In this document: positions 1 through 8,057 of the stretch, piece by piece
How positions within the stretch are numbered: the stretch's first letter is position 1
How the letters are laid out: each line of letters starts with the position of its first letter
Assembly: GCF_900112135.1 (NCBI RefSeq)
Contig: NZ_FOLC01000038.1
Location: 1 to 32,342 of the forward strand
Source: Collimonas sp. OK412
Lineage (GTDB): Bacteria; Pseudomonadota; Gammaproteobacteria; Burkholderiales; Burkholderiaceae_D
Direction of reading: 5' to 3'
Length of the DNA: 32,342 nt
The notes under the pieces: model-generated
Databases searched by the model: none
The model's input: the letters and a program-made list of their open reading frames with translations, nothing else
What the model was told of the DNA's origin: nothing
Made by a program: the position numbers and the translations under genes

Positions 1-1
1 C

Positions 2-271
2 AAGCGTATTTACGCGCGACGCAAGGAAACGGTGGAACGCAGCTTCGCCGACGCCAAGCAATTGCATGGTCATCGCTACGCAAAGATGCGTGGCTTGCGC
101 AAGCTTGCCGAGCAATGTCTACTGGGGGCTGCTTGCCAGAATATGAAGAAGATCGCGCTGCTGCTGGCGCGGCTTTTAGCTTCTTTAAACGTCCATTTCG
201 ACCGCACATACGCCTTGATGCGCCATTTCCTCTTGCATGACGCTTTCTTCTGCCGATCGCCTGTTTTTTAA
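2..271 (+). mobile_element. IS transposase, C-terminal end (partial, cut by window edge)
   Basis: The open frame enters from the left edge and stops at 269-271, giving about 89 residues. It contains KETVERSFADAK followed by HGHRYAKMRGL and a helix-rich QNMKKIALLLARLL segment. This pattern is typical of the C-terminal end of DDE transposases of the IS1182/IS4-like group, where the Glu of the VERSF region is the last acidic catalytic residue. The N-terminal part lies outside the window, so intactness and exact family cannot be judged. It ends about 95 bp from a tRNA-Glu gene on the opposite strand. I could not define a terminal inverted repeat for the element. Confidence 0.8.
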
Positions 272-303
272 GCCCACGCCTTAATTCGACCCACAAAAAA
301 TAA

Positions 304-326
304 AACCCACCAAAAAATGGTGGGTT
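304..326 (-). terminator. Intrinsic terminator after the tRNA cluster (minus strand)
   Basis: There is a perfect 9-bp stem (AACCCACCA/TGGTGGGTT) with a 5-nt loop. Read on the minus strand it is followed by a T-rich run (TTTATTTTTT). It lies 40 bp beyond the last tRNA-Glu gene and probably ends the gltX-tRNA transcript. Confidence 0.7.
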
Positions 327-339
327 CGTCAGCAACCTG

Positions 340-361
340 AGCCCGCTTGCGCGGGCTTTTT
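340..361 (+). terminator. Intrinsic terminator facing the plus strand
   Basis: The stem AGCCCGC/GCGGGCT with loop TTGC runs straight into TTTTTC on the plus strand. It would stop plus-strand transcription coming from the IS side before it enters the tRNA genes antisense. Confidence 0.65.
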
Positions 362-366
362 CATTC

Positions 367-442
367 TGGCGTCCCCAGGGGGATTCGAACCCCCGTACTC
401 ACCGTGAAAGGGTGATGTCCTAGGCCTCTAGACGATGGGGAC
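367..442 (-). tRNA. tRNA-Glu (UUC), copy 2
   Basis: Read on the minus strand, a full 76-nt cloverleaf begins GTCCCCATCG and ends with an encoded CCA. The anticodon stem TCACC/GGTGA encloses loop CTTTCAC, giving anticodon UUC. The T-arm carries GGTTCGAATCC. It is identical in sequence to the copy at 595-670 and is separated from it by a terminator-like hairpin. Confidence 0.97.
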
Positions 443-494
443 AAAAATCTGTCCGTGTTACTGACCTGATCCATACTACTTACAGAAACAATAA

Positions 495-513
495 AGGCCG
501 CAATTGGCGGCCT
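495..513 (-). terminator. Terminator-like hairpin between the two tRNA-Glu genes
   Basis: The stem AGGCCGC/GCGGCCT with a 5-nt loop is followed on the minus strand by TTATTGTTT. It would end, or partly end, the transcript after the first tRNA-Glu copy. Confidence 0.55.
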
Positions 514-594
514 CATTGATTGTATCGAACACACTTGCTATCGAAAATCTGCGACCGTTTTTTGCTCGCTTTCCTGCCGATACCAAGATAATTC

Positions 595-670
595 TGGCGT
601 CCCCAGGGGGATTCGAACCCCCGTACTCACCGTGAAAGGGTGATGTCCTAGGCCTCTAGACGATGGGGAC
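595..670 (-). tRNA. tRNA-Glu (UUC), copy 1
   Basis: This 76-nt gene is identical to the one at 367-442, with anticodon UUC and encoded CCA. It lies 41 nt downstream of tRNA-Ala on the minus strand, so the order of transcription is gltX, tRNA-Ala, tRNA-Glu, tRNA-Glu. Confidence 0.97.
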
Positions 671-711
671 ATTTTCTGTCCGTACTACGTTGCTGCCTTA
701 CTACTATGTGC

Positions 712-787
<76 letters not shown>

Positions 788-858
788 GTTTGCAGAAGCG
801 AGATTATAGCAAGCTTATTTAGAGCTTGTAAATCCCGATTTGCAGATTTATTGCAGTT

Positions 859-2289
859 TTACGCCAGATACGGTTGCAAACGTGCGATCACGGCCTCACG
901 GCCCAACAACTCAAGCACCGCATCAATCGCCGGTGTCTGCAACTGTCCGGTCAGCATCAGGCGCAGCGGCATCGCGATCTGCGGCATCTTCAGCTGGTGC
1001 GCCGCCAGCACTTCCTTGATCATCGGCGACAGGCTTTCCTTGGTCCACTCGACCGTCGCGCAGCGCGCGGCGAAATCGGCCAGCGCCGGTTTGACCGCGT
1101 CAGTAAAGTGCTGCGTCAGCAATGCCGCATCCGGCGCCGGCCGGCGATAGAACAGCATGGCCGCGGTTGCGATTTCATTGACGGTATTGGCGCGCTCTTT
1201 CAGCAGGCCGATCACTTTCGGCAGATCCGGGGCGTTGCTGAAATCGGCGCCGTCCTGTTCCATCAGCGGCTTGACCATCGCCGCCAGGCGCGCATTGTCG
1301 GCCAGCTTGATGTAGTGATTGTTGATCCAGGCCAATTTTTCAGGATTAAATTGCGCCGGCGATTTCGACAGGTGATCGAGGTCGAACCAGCTGCAAAACT
1401 GTTCCATGCTGAAAATCTCTTCGTCGCCATGGCTCCAGCCGAGGCGCGCCAGGTAGTTCAGCATCGCTTCCGGCAGGTAGCCTTGCGCCGGATAATCCAT
1501 CACGCTGACAGCGCCGTGGCGCTTCGACAGTTTTTCACCGTCCGCGCCCAGGATCATCGGCACATGGCCGTACAGCGGCAAGGCCGCGCCCAGGGCTTTC
1601 AGGATATTGATCTGGCGCGGCGTATTGTTGACATGATCGTCGCCGCGGATCACGTGGGTAATCCCCATATCCCAGTCGTCCACCACCACACAGAAATTAT
1701 AGGTCGGCGTACCGTCCGGGCGAGCGATCACCAGGTCGTCCATTTCGCGGTTCGAGATGGTGATATTGCCCTTGACCACATCATCCCAGCTGACGTCGCC
1801 GTCAAGCGGATTCTTGAACCGCACCACCGGCTTGCGGTCGGCAGGAACCGGCGGCAAGGTCTTGCCCGGCTCCGGACGCCAGGTGCCGTCGTAGCGCGGT
1901 TTTTCGCCGGCGGCGCGCATGCGTTCGCGCATCGCTTCGACTTCTTCCGGCGACGAGTAGCAGTGATAAGCCGTGCCCGCTTGCAGCATCTGCCCGATCA
2001 CTTCGCGATAGCGGTCCATGCGCCGCATCTGGTAGAACGGGCCTTCGTCGTGCTGCAAACCCAGCCATTGCATGCCGTCGACAATCGCCTGCACCGCCTC
2101 GGGCGTCGAACGCTCGAGGTCGGTATCTTCGATGCGCAGCACGAAAGTGCCGCCGAAATGGCGTGCATAAGCCCAGGAAAACAGCGCGGTGCGGGCGCCG
2201 CCCAGGTGCAGGTAACCGGTTGGGCTAGGAGCAAAACGGGTGCGTACCGGTTTCGATGAAGCAGTAGATGCTGGAGTGCTGGCAGTCAT
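859..2289 (-). CDS. gltX: Glutamyl-tRNA synthetase
   Basis: The 476-residue protein is a class I aminoacyl-tRNA synthetase that charges tRNA-Glu in the cytoplasm. Visible motifs are the HIGH-type signature HLGG (residues 28-31) after [15 protein letters not shown] near residue 42, and the KMSKS-type loop KLSKR (253-257). Length matches bacterial GltX. The first residues (a Ser/Thr/Ala-rich stretch) precede the conserved core, and no later Met could start the protein before HLGG, so the start at 2289 is forced. No Shine-Dalgarno sequence is visible before it. A terminator-like hairpin ends 10 nt upstream of the ATG. The gene is followed on the same strand by tRNA-Ala and two tRNA-Glu genes, so enzyme and substrate tRNA may be co-transcribed. 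Confidence 0.97.
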   Translation of the reverse strand: MTASTPASTASSKPVRTRFAPSPTGYLHLGGARTALFSWAYARHFGGTFVLRIEDTDLERSTPEAVQAIVDGMQWLGLQHDEGPFYQMRRMDRYREVIGQMLQAGTAYHCYSSPEEVEAMRERMRAAGEKPRYDGTWRPEPGKTLPPVPADRKPVVRFKNPLDGDVSWDDVVKGNITISNREMDDLVIARPDGTPTYNFCVVVDDWDMGITHVIRGDDHVNNTPRQINILKALGAALPLYGHVPMILGADGEKLSKRHGAVSVMDYPAQGYLPEAMLNYLARLGWSHGDEEIFSMEQFCSWFDLDHLSKSPAQFNPEKLAWINNHYIKLADNARLAAMVKPLMEQDGADFSNAPDLPKVIGLLKERANTVNEIATAAMLFYRRPAPDAALLTQHFTDAVKPALADFAARCATVEWTKESLSPMIKEVLAAHQLKMPQIAMPLRLMLTGQLQTPAIDAVLELLGREAVIARLQPYLA

Positions 2290-2291
2290 GG

Positions 2292-2325
2292 TAAATAAAA
2301 ACGGCCTTGGATTGCCAAAGCCGTT
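2292..2325 (-). terminator. Terminator or attenuator-like hairpin just before gltX
   Basis: On the minus strand an 11-bp stem (AACGGCTTTGG/CCAAGGCCGTT, one G-U pair) with loop CAAT is followed by TTTTATTT. It is a strong intrinsic terminator for the DUF4399 gene upstream. Its T-run ends only 2 nt before the gltX ATG. Confidence 0.75.
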
Positions 2326-2392
2326 ATCAAGGAAAACCTCATTTTACCGCGTTGCAGCAGCGGATGGAAACGGCGATGGCCGGGGTTATCGG

Positions 2393-2800
2393 CTATTTGA
2401 CGGTGACGTTGATGGTTTTGCTCAGCTCAGGACCGTAAGACTGGTGGGCGCCGTTGGCGAATTGCATGGTCAGCTTGTATTTCCCTGGCGGCAGCGTGAC
2501 GCTGGTTTCGGTCTGCCCCTTGCCAAAATGCAAATGCTTGTCGTCGATCGGGATCGACTGTCCGGCCGGGATGCTGTCTTCATTGATCAGCAGGTGATGG
2601 TGGCCGGTATTCGCCGTCATGTCGCCGGCCGGCTTGACTTCCATGCCGCTGACGCCGAACTTGACGGTGAACGGGCTGCTGACTACCGCGCCGTCGGCCG
2701 GTTCAAGGAAGGAGACCGATGCGGCCTGGGCCATTTGCGGCAACAGGCTGGCGCTCAGCAGGGTCGCGGAAAACAGTAGCGAAAAAATTCGTGATTTCAT
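2393..2800 (-). CDS. DUF4399-type exported protein
   Basis: The frame is open to 2947, but the start at 2800 is preferred. It gives a clean signal peptide (MKSRIFSLLF..., cleavage after AQA near residue 24) and is preceded by AAAGGA at a suitable distance. The mature protein of about 110 residues has an immunoglobulin-like beta pattern with a His-rich segment NTGHHHLLINED, then DDKHLHFGKGQTE and a C-terminal beta strand region ending in TINVTVK. This matches DUF4399 proteins, whose function is unknown. The His clusters suggest metal binding, which is inference. It lies divergent to a cupin gene and ends in a strong terminator before gltX. Confidence 0.85.
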   Translation of the reverse strand: MKSRIFSLLFSATLLSASLLPQMAQAASVSFLEPADGAVVSSPFTVKFGVSGMEVKPAGDMTANTGHHHLLINEDSIPAGQSIPIDDKHLHFGKGQTETSVTLPPGKYKLTMQFANGAHQSYGPELSKTINVTVK

Positions 2801-2814
2801 TGCCTTGTCCTTTA

Positions 2815-2850
2815 GGTGGAAAATGCGGTGGAAAATGCGGTGGAAAATGA
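2815..2850. repeat. 12-bp tandem repeat, three copies
   Basis: The unit GGTGGAAAATGC is repeated at 2815-2826, 2827-2838 and 2839-2850, the last with one change. A degenerate fourth start (GGCGGGAAAA) follows. It lies in the 5' leader of the DUF4399 gene, just upstream of its ribosome binding site. Confidence 0.9.
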
Positions 2851-2865
2851 GGCGGGAAAACCTGC

Positions 2866-2894
2866 ATAAAATCCGTGCAATGCACCGGGTGCAA
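2866..2894 (-). promoter_or_regulatory. Candidate promoter of the DUF4399 gene with overlapping palindromes
   Basis: On the minus strand, TTGCAC (2889-2894) and TTTTAT (2866-2871) are separated by 17 bp, each matching four of six sigma70 consensus positions. The spacer and -35 hold two overlapping palindromes: GTGCA-A-TGCAC (2875-2885) and TGCACC-G-GGTGCA (2881-2893). A regulator binding there would cover the promoter and sit between this gene and the divergent cupin gene. Confidence 0.45.
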
Positions 2895-2927
2895 TAATAC
2901 ATCGCTGCCATAGATAAGGAGACCACC

Positions 2928-3272
2928 ATGCAAATTGCCCATGGCAATCTGTTGACCGGGCTGCCGCCGGACAGTTCAGCAGAAGTGTTCGAACTTCTGC
3001 ATCAGCACGGCGGCCTGAAAATCGAGCGCATCGTTTCCAGCGGCCAGGCCAGTCCGCCCGGCTTCTGGTACGACAGCCCGCAGGAAGAATGGGTGCTGCT
3101 GCTCAGCGGCAGCGCCGGATTGACCCTGGAAGGCGGCGGCGCCGAACACGTCATGCTGCCCGGCGCCTGGCTGCACATCCCCGCACACTGCCGCCACCGC
3201 ATCGAATGGACCGATGCGGCCCAGCCCACCATCTGGCTGGCGATCCACCATGACATTCCCGGCGCGCCCTGA
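2928..3272 (+). CDS. Small cupin-domain protein
   Basis: The 114-residue protein is a single cupin barrel. The core runs from PGFWYDSPQEEWVLLLSGSAGLTLEGG (about residues 44-70) to LPGAWLHIPAHCRHRIEW (about 81-99), matching the two conserved cupin motifs with Glu and His candidate metal ligands. The start at 2928 is supported by AAGGAGA upstream. Small one-domain cupins of this kind have no settled function. It is divergent from the DUF4399 gene and convergent with apbC, so it is probably monocistronic. Confidence 0.85.
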   Translation: MQIAHGNLLTGLPPDSSAEVFELLHQHGGLKIERIVSSGQASPPGFWYDSPQEEWVLLLSGSAGLTLEGGGAEHVMLPGAWLHIPAHCRHRIEWTDAAQPTIWLAIHHDIPGAP

Positions 3273-3278
3273 TAATAA

Positions 3279-3296
3279 AAGCAGCCGCCGCAGCTT
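3279..3296 (-). terminator. Weak terminator hairpin between the cupin gene and apbC
   Basis: On the minus strand a 7-bp stem (AAGCTGC/GCTGCTT, one T-T mismatch) with loop GGCG is followed by TTTATT, just after the apbC stop codon. Confidence 0.4.
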
Positions 3297-3300
3297 CGCC

Positions 3301-4389
3301 TTAGTCGTTCTTGATCACGATGGTAGGAAACTTGCTGCTCATGTCCTTGGCCTTTTCCGCCACCTTGATCGCCACCTTGCGCGCAATCTCTTTATAGATG
3401 TGCGCCACCGGGCCGTCGGGTTCGGCCACCACGGTCGGCTTGCCGGAATCGGTCTGCTGGCGGATCGACATGGTCAGCGGCAAGGCGCCGAGGAATTCGA
3501 CACCGTACTCGCCGCACATCCTGGCGCCGCCGCCTTCGCCGAAGATGGCTTCAGCGTGGCCGCAATTGGAGCAGATATGGGTGCTCATGTTTTCCACGAT
3601 GCCGAGGATCGGGATGCCGACCTTCTCGAACATCTTCAAGCCCTTGCGCGCATCCAGCAAGGCAATGTCCTGCGGCGTGGTGACGATCACGGCGCCGGTC
3701 ACCGGCACTTTTTGCGACAAGGTCAGCTGGATGTCGCCGGTGCCGGGCGGCATGTCGACGATCAGGTAATCGAGGTCGCGCCAGTTGGTCTGGTCCAGCA
3801 GCTGCTGCAAGGCCTGGGTGACGATCGGGCCGCGCCACACCATGGGTTCGTCGGGATCGACCATGAAGCCGATGCTCGACACTTGCAAGCCATGGTTTTC
3901 CAGCGGCTCCATGGTCTTGCCGTCCTTGGTTTCAGGGCGGCCGCTGATGCCCATCATCATCGGCTGCGAAGGGCCGTAGATATCGGCGTCGAGGATGCCG
4001 ACCTGCGCGCCTTCCGCCGCCAGCGCCAGCGCCAGGTTGACCGCGGTGGTCGATTTACCGACGCCGCCCTTGCCGGACGCCACCGCGATGATGTTCTTGA
4101 TGTTGGACATCAGCTTGACGCCGCGCTGCACCGCATGCGACTGGATTTTCGAATAGACATGCGGGGTGGCCTTGCCGACCCCGTCCAGCGCGCCGACCGC
4201 GGCGGCCGCGGCGTCGCCGATCAGTGCAAACTGGCTCTTGGCCGGATAGTCCAGTTCAACGTCGAACAATACGTCGGCGCCCTCCAGACGGATATTCCTG
4301 GCCGATTTGCTGCTCACCAGGTCCTTGCCGGTATTCGGGTCGATCACACTGGACAACGCTGCCTTGACCGCTTCAATCGTGACGCTCAT
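3301..4389 (-). CDS. apbC: Iron-sulfur cluster carrier, Mrp/NBP35-family ATPase
   Basis: The 362-residue protein belongs to the Mrp/ApbC family of P-loop ATPases that carry and deliver iron-sulfur clusters in the cytoplasm. The N-terminal part (about residues 1-85) is a MIP18/DUF59-type domain. The P-loop with the deviant Walker A motif GKGGVGKS is at 106-113, [10 protein letters not shown] follows at about 134, VDMPPGTGD at about 211, and the cluster-binding pair C273-x-x-C276 is present. Length is full. AGAGGA precedes the start codon. It is divergent from metG, a neighbourhood also found in other proteobacteria where mrp sits beside metG. Confidence 0.96.
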   Translation of the reverse strand: MSVTIEAVKAALSSVIDPNTGKDLVSSKSARNIRLEGADVLFDVELDYPAKSQFALIGDAAAAAVGALDGVGKATPHVYSKIQSHAVQRGVKLMSNIKNIIAVASGKGGVGKSTTAVNLALALAAEGAQVGILDADIYGPSQPMMMGISGRPETKDGKTMEPLENHGLQVSSIGFMVDPDEPMVWRGPIVTQALQQLLDQTNWRDLDYLIVDMPPGTGDIQLTLSQKVPVTGAVIVTTPQDIALLDARKGLKMFEKVGIPILGIVENMSTHICSNCGHAEAIFGEGGGARMCGEYGVEFLGALPLTMSIRQQTDSGKPTVVAEPDGPVAHIYKEIARKVAIKVAEKAKDMSSKFPTIVIKND

Positions 4390-4515
4390 TGCTTTTCCTC
4401 TGCACGTTCTTGATAAGATGCGCCAAGTCTAAACCAAATCGCCGCTTTTCCGCTGCCGCTGCCGCGGCGCAAACGAGGACAGGCGCAAGGATTAGAGCAG
4501 AGACCGGCCTGTCAC

Positions 4516-4524
4516 TGCTAAAAT
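4516..4524 (+). promoter_or_regulatory. Candidate extended -10 promoter of metG
   Basis: TGCTAAAAT forms an extended -10 element (TG-n-TAAAAT) about 50 bp upstream of the metG start. No good -35 was found at 16-18 bp, which is usual for extended -10 promoters. This is a motif match only. Confidence 0.3.
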
Positions 4525-4574
4525 CACTCTTTTATTCCAACCAGCAGCGCTTGCCGTTGCAAAATCATTGCCAA

Positions 4575-6668
4575 ATGAGCATTACTTTGACTTCAACTCC
4601 TCGCCAGCTATTCGTCACTACCGCCCTGCCTTACGCCAATGCAGCGTTTCATATCGGCCACATCATGGAATATATCCAGGCCGACATCTGGGTGCGGTTC
4701 CAGCGAATGCAGGGGCATGAAGTCAATTTCGTCGGCGCCGACGATGCCCATGGCGCGCCGATCATGATCGCCGCCGAAAAGGCCGGCATCACGCCGCAGG
4801 AATTCGTGGCGCAGATCGCCGCCGGCCGCAAGCAATACCTGGACGGCTTCCATATCGCCTTCGACAACTGGCATTCGACCGACGGCCCGGAAAACCACGC
4901 GCTGTCGCGCGACATCTATCGCAAGCTGAAGGCAGCGGGCTTCATCTCGACCAAGACCATCGAGCAGTTCTTCGACCCGGTCAAGAACATGTTCCTGCCG
5001 GACCGCTACATCAAGGGCGAATGCCCGAAATGCGGCGCCAAGGACCAGTACGGCGATTCCTGCGAAGTGTGCAGCTCGGTGTATGCGCCTACCGACCTGA
5101 AGAATCCCTACTCGACACTGACCGGCGCGACGCCGGTGATGAAATCGTCGGAACACTTTTTCTTCAGGCTGTCCGATCCGCAATGCGTGGAATTCCTGCG
5201 CGGCTGGGCCCTGGGCAACGCCGACGGCAAACCACGCCTGCAATCGGAAGTCGCCAACAAGGCCAAGGAATGGCTGGAAAGCGACGGCGGCATGGGCGAC
5301 TGGGACATCAGCCGCGATGCGCCTTATTTCGGCATCGAGATCCCGGATGAGCCGGGCAAGTATTTCTACGTCTGGCTGGATGCGCCGGTGGGCTACCTGG
5401 CTTCGCTGAAAAACTATTTCGGCAAGACCGGGCGCGACTACGACGCCTTCATGGCCGATCCGAAGACCGAGCAGTATCACTTCATCGGCAAGGACATCAC
5501 CTACTTCCATACGCTGTTCTGGCCGGCGATGCTGCACTTCTCGGGCTTGAAAGTGCCGAACAACGTCTTCGTGCACGGCTTCCTGACCGTCTCCGGCGAA
5601 AAAATGTCGAAATCGCGCGGCACCGGCATCTCGCCGCTGCGCTACCTGGAACTGGGCATGAACCCGGAATGGATGCGCTATTACATCGCCGCCAAGCTGA
5701 GCGCGAAAGTGGAAGACATCGATTTCAACCCGGAAGATTTTGTGGCGCGCGTGAATTCCGACCTGATCGGCAAGTACATCAACATCGCCAGCCGCGCCGC
5801 CGGTTTCATCGCCAAGAAATTCGACGGCAAGCTGAGCACCGCCTGGGCCACCGGCAGCGATCCGTTCCTGGCCAGGTTGCGCGGCGTCGCCGGCGATATC
5901 CAGGCGCTGTACGATGGCCGCGAATACGGCAAGGCGCTGCGCGCGGTGATGGAGCAGGCCGACCTCATCAACGCCTACGTCGACGCCAACAAGCCATGGG
6001 AGCTGGCCAAGGACCCCAGCAAGGAAGCGGCCCTGCACGAAGTCTGCAGCCGCTTGCTGGAAGCGTTCCGGATCCTGACCATCTACCTGAAACCGGTGTT
6101 GCCGGCGCTGGCGGCGCAGGTCGAAAATTTCCTGCAAATCGCGCCGCTGGCATGGGCCGATGTCGGCCGGCCGCTGGCTGACGGCCATCGCATCAACGCC
6201 TACTCGCACCTGATGACGCGGGTCGAGCCGAAGATGCTGGACGCCTTGTTTGACGCACCGGCTGCTGCGGTCCCGGCAGAAGCCGCCGCCGCGGATAACG
6301 CCGGCAGCGCCATCGAGCCGCTGGCCGCCGAAATCAAGATCGACGATTTCGTCAAGGTTGACCTGCGCATCGCCAAGATCGTCAATTGCGAACATGTGGA
6401 CGGTTCCGACAAGCTGCTGCGGCTGACCCTGGATGTCGGCGAAGGCCGTTTGCGCAATGTATTCTCGGGCATCAAGTCTTCCTACCAGCCGGAAGAACTG
6501 GTCGGCAAGCTGACGGTGATGGTGGCCAACCTGGCGCCGCGCAAGATGAAGTTCGGCATTTCGGAAGGCATGGTGCTGGCAGCCTCGGCCGCCGACGGCA
6601 AAGCCAATCCGGGCATCTATGTGCTCAATCCGTGGCCAGGCGCCGAGCCGGGCATGCGCGTCAGCTAA
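4575..6668 (+). CDS. metG: Methionyl-tRNA synthetase
   Basis: The 697-residue protein charges tRNA-Met in the cytoplasm. It carries the HIGH motif exactly as HIGH (26-29), a zinc knuckle with Cys150, Cys153, Cys163 and Cys166, and KMSKS (343-347). At the C-terminus an EMAP/tRNA-binding domain (about 590-697) begins [15 protein letters not shown] and carries the family segment [15 protein letters not shown]. The frame is open 62 codons further upstream, but the conserved core starts shortly after the ATG at 4575, which fits known MetG N-termini. Length is that of the long, dimeric MetG type. The GNAT gene follows 12 bp later and is probably co-transcribed. Confidence 0.97.
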   Translation: MSITLTSTPRQLFVTTALPYANAAFHIGHIMEYIQADIWVRFQRMQGHEVNFVGADDAHGAPIMIAAEKAGITPQEFVAQIAAGRKQYLDGFHIAFDNWHSTDGPENHALSRDIYRKLKAAGFISTKTIEQFFDPVKNMFLPDRYIKGECPKCGAKDQYGDSCEVCSSVYAPTDLKNPYSTLTGATPVMKSSEHFFFRLSDPQCVEFLRGWALGNADGKPRLQSEVANKAKEWLESDGGMGDWDISRDAPYFGIEIPDEPGKYFYVWLDAPVGYLASLKNYFGKTGRDYDAFMADPKTEQYHFIGKDITYFHTLFWPAMLHFSGLKVPNNVFVHGFLTVSGEKMSKSRGTGISPLRYLELGMNPEWMRYYIAAKLSAKVEDIDFNPEDFVARVNSDLIGKYINIASRAAGFIAKKFDGKLSTAWATGSDPFLARLRGVAGDIQALYDGREYGKALRAVMEQADLINAYVDANKPWELAKDPSKEAALHEVCSRLLEAFRILTIYLKPVLPALAAQVENFLQIAPLAWADVGRPLADGHRINAYSHLMTRVEPKMLDALFDAPAAAVPAEAAAADNAGSAIEPLAAEIKIDDFVKVDLRIAKIVNCEHVDGSDKLLRLTLDVGEGRLRNVFSGIKSSYQPEELVGKLTVMVANLAPRKMKFGISEGMVLAASAADGKANPGIYVLNPWPGAEPGMRVS

Positions 6669-6680
6669 GAGCCGCGCCGG

Positions 6681-7160
6681 ATGAACCTGCAAGTCCGCGA
6701 AGCCAATGCCGACGATGCCGCGCTGATCGCCGGCGTGACTCGCGCCTGCTGGGCCGAACGGGTCGCGGCCAGCTCCAGCGGCCATCGCGAAAGCACGGAA
6801 CGGGTGCTGCACGACTTGCAGCGCGGCGGCGGCTTCATCTTGCAGCTGGATGAAAAACCGATCGGATCGGCACGCTGGCTGCCGACCGATACCGAAACCG
6901 ACGTCTGGGAAATCCTGCGCATGGGCGTGCTGCACACCTATCGCGGCCAAGGCCTGTCGCAGCACCTGATGGAAGCGCTGATCCACCGCGCCCGCGGCGC
7001 CGACGTCAATGAGCTGCGGCTGGCGGTGCGCGCTGACCAGACCCGGGTAGTCGACCTGTATGCGGTATTCGAATTCGAGCTGGCGCCGGAACTCGAATAC
7101 ACCCGCGCCAACCCGCTGGAAGAACCGCCTATCGTGATGCGGCGCTGGCTGAAACGCTAA
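6681..7160 (+). CDS. GNAT-family N-acetyltransferase
   Basis: The 159-residue protein has the GNAT fold. The N-terminal strand LQVREANADDAALI, a central beta hairpin, and the acetyl-CoA pyrophosphate loop YRGQGLSQHLMEALI (about residues 92-106) are visible. The C-terminal part (VDLYAVFEFELAPELEY) matches the usual end of these enzymes, where a Tyr often acts as general acid. The acceptor is not predictable. The gene starts 12 bp after metG, so it is likely read through from the metG promoter. It converges with the lipoprotein gene at 7184. Confidence 0.85.
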   Translation: MNLQVREANADDAALIAGVTRACWAERVAASSSGHRESTERVLHDLQRGGGFILQLDEKPIGSARWLPTDTETDVWEILRMGVLHTYRGQGLSQHLMEALIHRARGADVNELRLAVRADQTRVVDLYAVFEFELAPELEYTRANPLEEPPIVMRRWLKR

Positions 7161-7183
7161 CGCGCGGCATCAGTCTCCGTAGA

Positions 7184-7690
7184 TCAGTGTCCGTAGACCT
7201 GCGACACTGAAGTGCCGGTCACCAGTCCGCTGGTGATATCCATGTGCACATTGAAGAAAGCCTGGCTGGCGTCGCTCTGGGTATAGCGCCAGTCCCACAC
7301 TTCCTCGTTCTTCCTTGTAAACTGCACCACGGTGCGCGGCCTGCCGAGCATCCTGCGCACTTCTTCCTTGTTCATGCCGACCTTGATCCTGGCGAAATTC
7401 TCTTCGGTCAAGACTTGCTTGTAATCGCTCAGCTTGCCGTCCTTGCCGATATAGAAGATCCAGGTGCGGGCGCCGGCCGGTCCTTTCGGATATTCCAGGG
7501 AGCGCTCGCCGCTTTCCGCTTCCCATACGGTATCCGGCTGGCCCATGGCGTTGCGGACGTCCGCTTCGGTCGATACGCCGCGGCTCAATTTTTCCAATCC
7601 GGCCTCCTGTATGAAATTGCCATTTTGATCACAAGCCGCGACCATGAAGGGCAGAATGACTGCCAAAACGCTGCGTACCCATAATTTCAT
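7184..7690 (-). CDS. Lipoprotein with SmpA/OmlA (BamE-like) domains
   Basis: The frame is open to 7747. The start at 7690 gives a lipoprotein signal peptide (MKLWVRSVLAVILPFMVAAC, lipobox VAAC with Cys20) and has AAGGAG directly upstream. The 168-residue product carries two BamE/SmpA-like repeats, each with a G(V/M)-x-x-x-(D/E)-V-R segment followed by a Gly-Pro-containing turn: RGVSTEADVRNAMGQP (about residues 36-51) and VGMNKEEVRRMLGRP (about 103-117). It should be anchored in the outer membrane or facing periplasm. It is not BamE itself: it is longer and has the domain twice. Confidence 0.85.
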   Translation of the reverse strand: MKLWVRSVLAVILPFMVAACDQNGNFIQEAGLEKLSRGVSTEADVRNAMGQPDTVWEAESGERSLEYPKGPAGARTWIFYIGKDGKLSDYKQVLTEENFARIKVGMNKEEVRRMLGRPRTVVQFTRKNEEVWDWRYTQSDASQAFFNVHMDITSGLVTGTSVSQVYGH

Positions 7691-7829
7691 GCTGACTCCT
7701 TCATCCGGTATTGCCCAAGTATATCGTTCATCAATTGCCTTATGCATATTGGCGCCGACGACAAACCGCTGCGGCGGCCGGGAAATAGCATAAAATAGCG
7801 GCTACTCCCACCGGATTATCAAAGCAGCC

Positions 7830-8039
7830 ATGAAATTCTCCAAACAAATCAACGGTTATCAGTCCGACATCACCAAGTTCGTCGAAGAACTCAAGCAAAA
7901 CAATCCCAAGCTGGAAGAACAGCAATTGGCCGGCCGCGCCCTGCTGTGGGACAAGACGCCGATCGACCTCGACAGCCAGCTGCGCACCAAGGAATCGCGC
8001 GTCGATCAACAACCCTACGTGTACCAGAACAATCACTAA
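7830..8039 (+). CDS. DUF3460-family small protein
   Basis: The 69-residue charged, soluble protein begins MKFSKQINGYQSDITKF and contains LEEQQLAGRALLWDK, which fits the short betaproteobacterial DUF3460 family. It has no signal peptide or membrane segment. Function is unknown. It lies 18 bp before scpA, as DUF3460 genes often do in Burkholderiales, so the two are probably co-transcribed. Confidence 0.85.
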   Translation: MKFSKQINGYQSDITKFVEELKQNNPKLEEQQLAGRALLWDKTPIDLDSQLRTKESRVDQQPYVYQNNH

Positions 8040-8057
8040 GTTCCTGCCGGATATCAG

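Noticed and set aside
4389-4574. Longer N-terminus for MetG
   Set aside because: It would overlap the apbC start and carries no conserved sequence; known MetG proteins begin shortly before the HIGH region.
4608-6986. A 792-codon open frame on the minus strand opposite metG
   Set aside because: It is a mirror of GC-rich metG codons: His/Gln/Arg/Asp-rich, no domain, and metG is certain.
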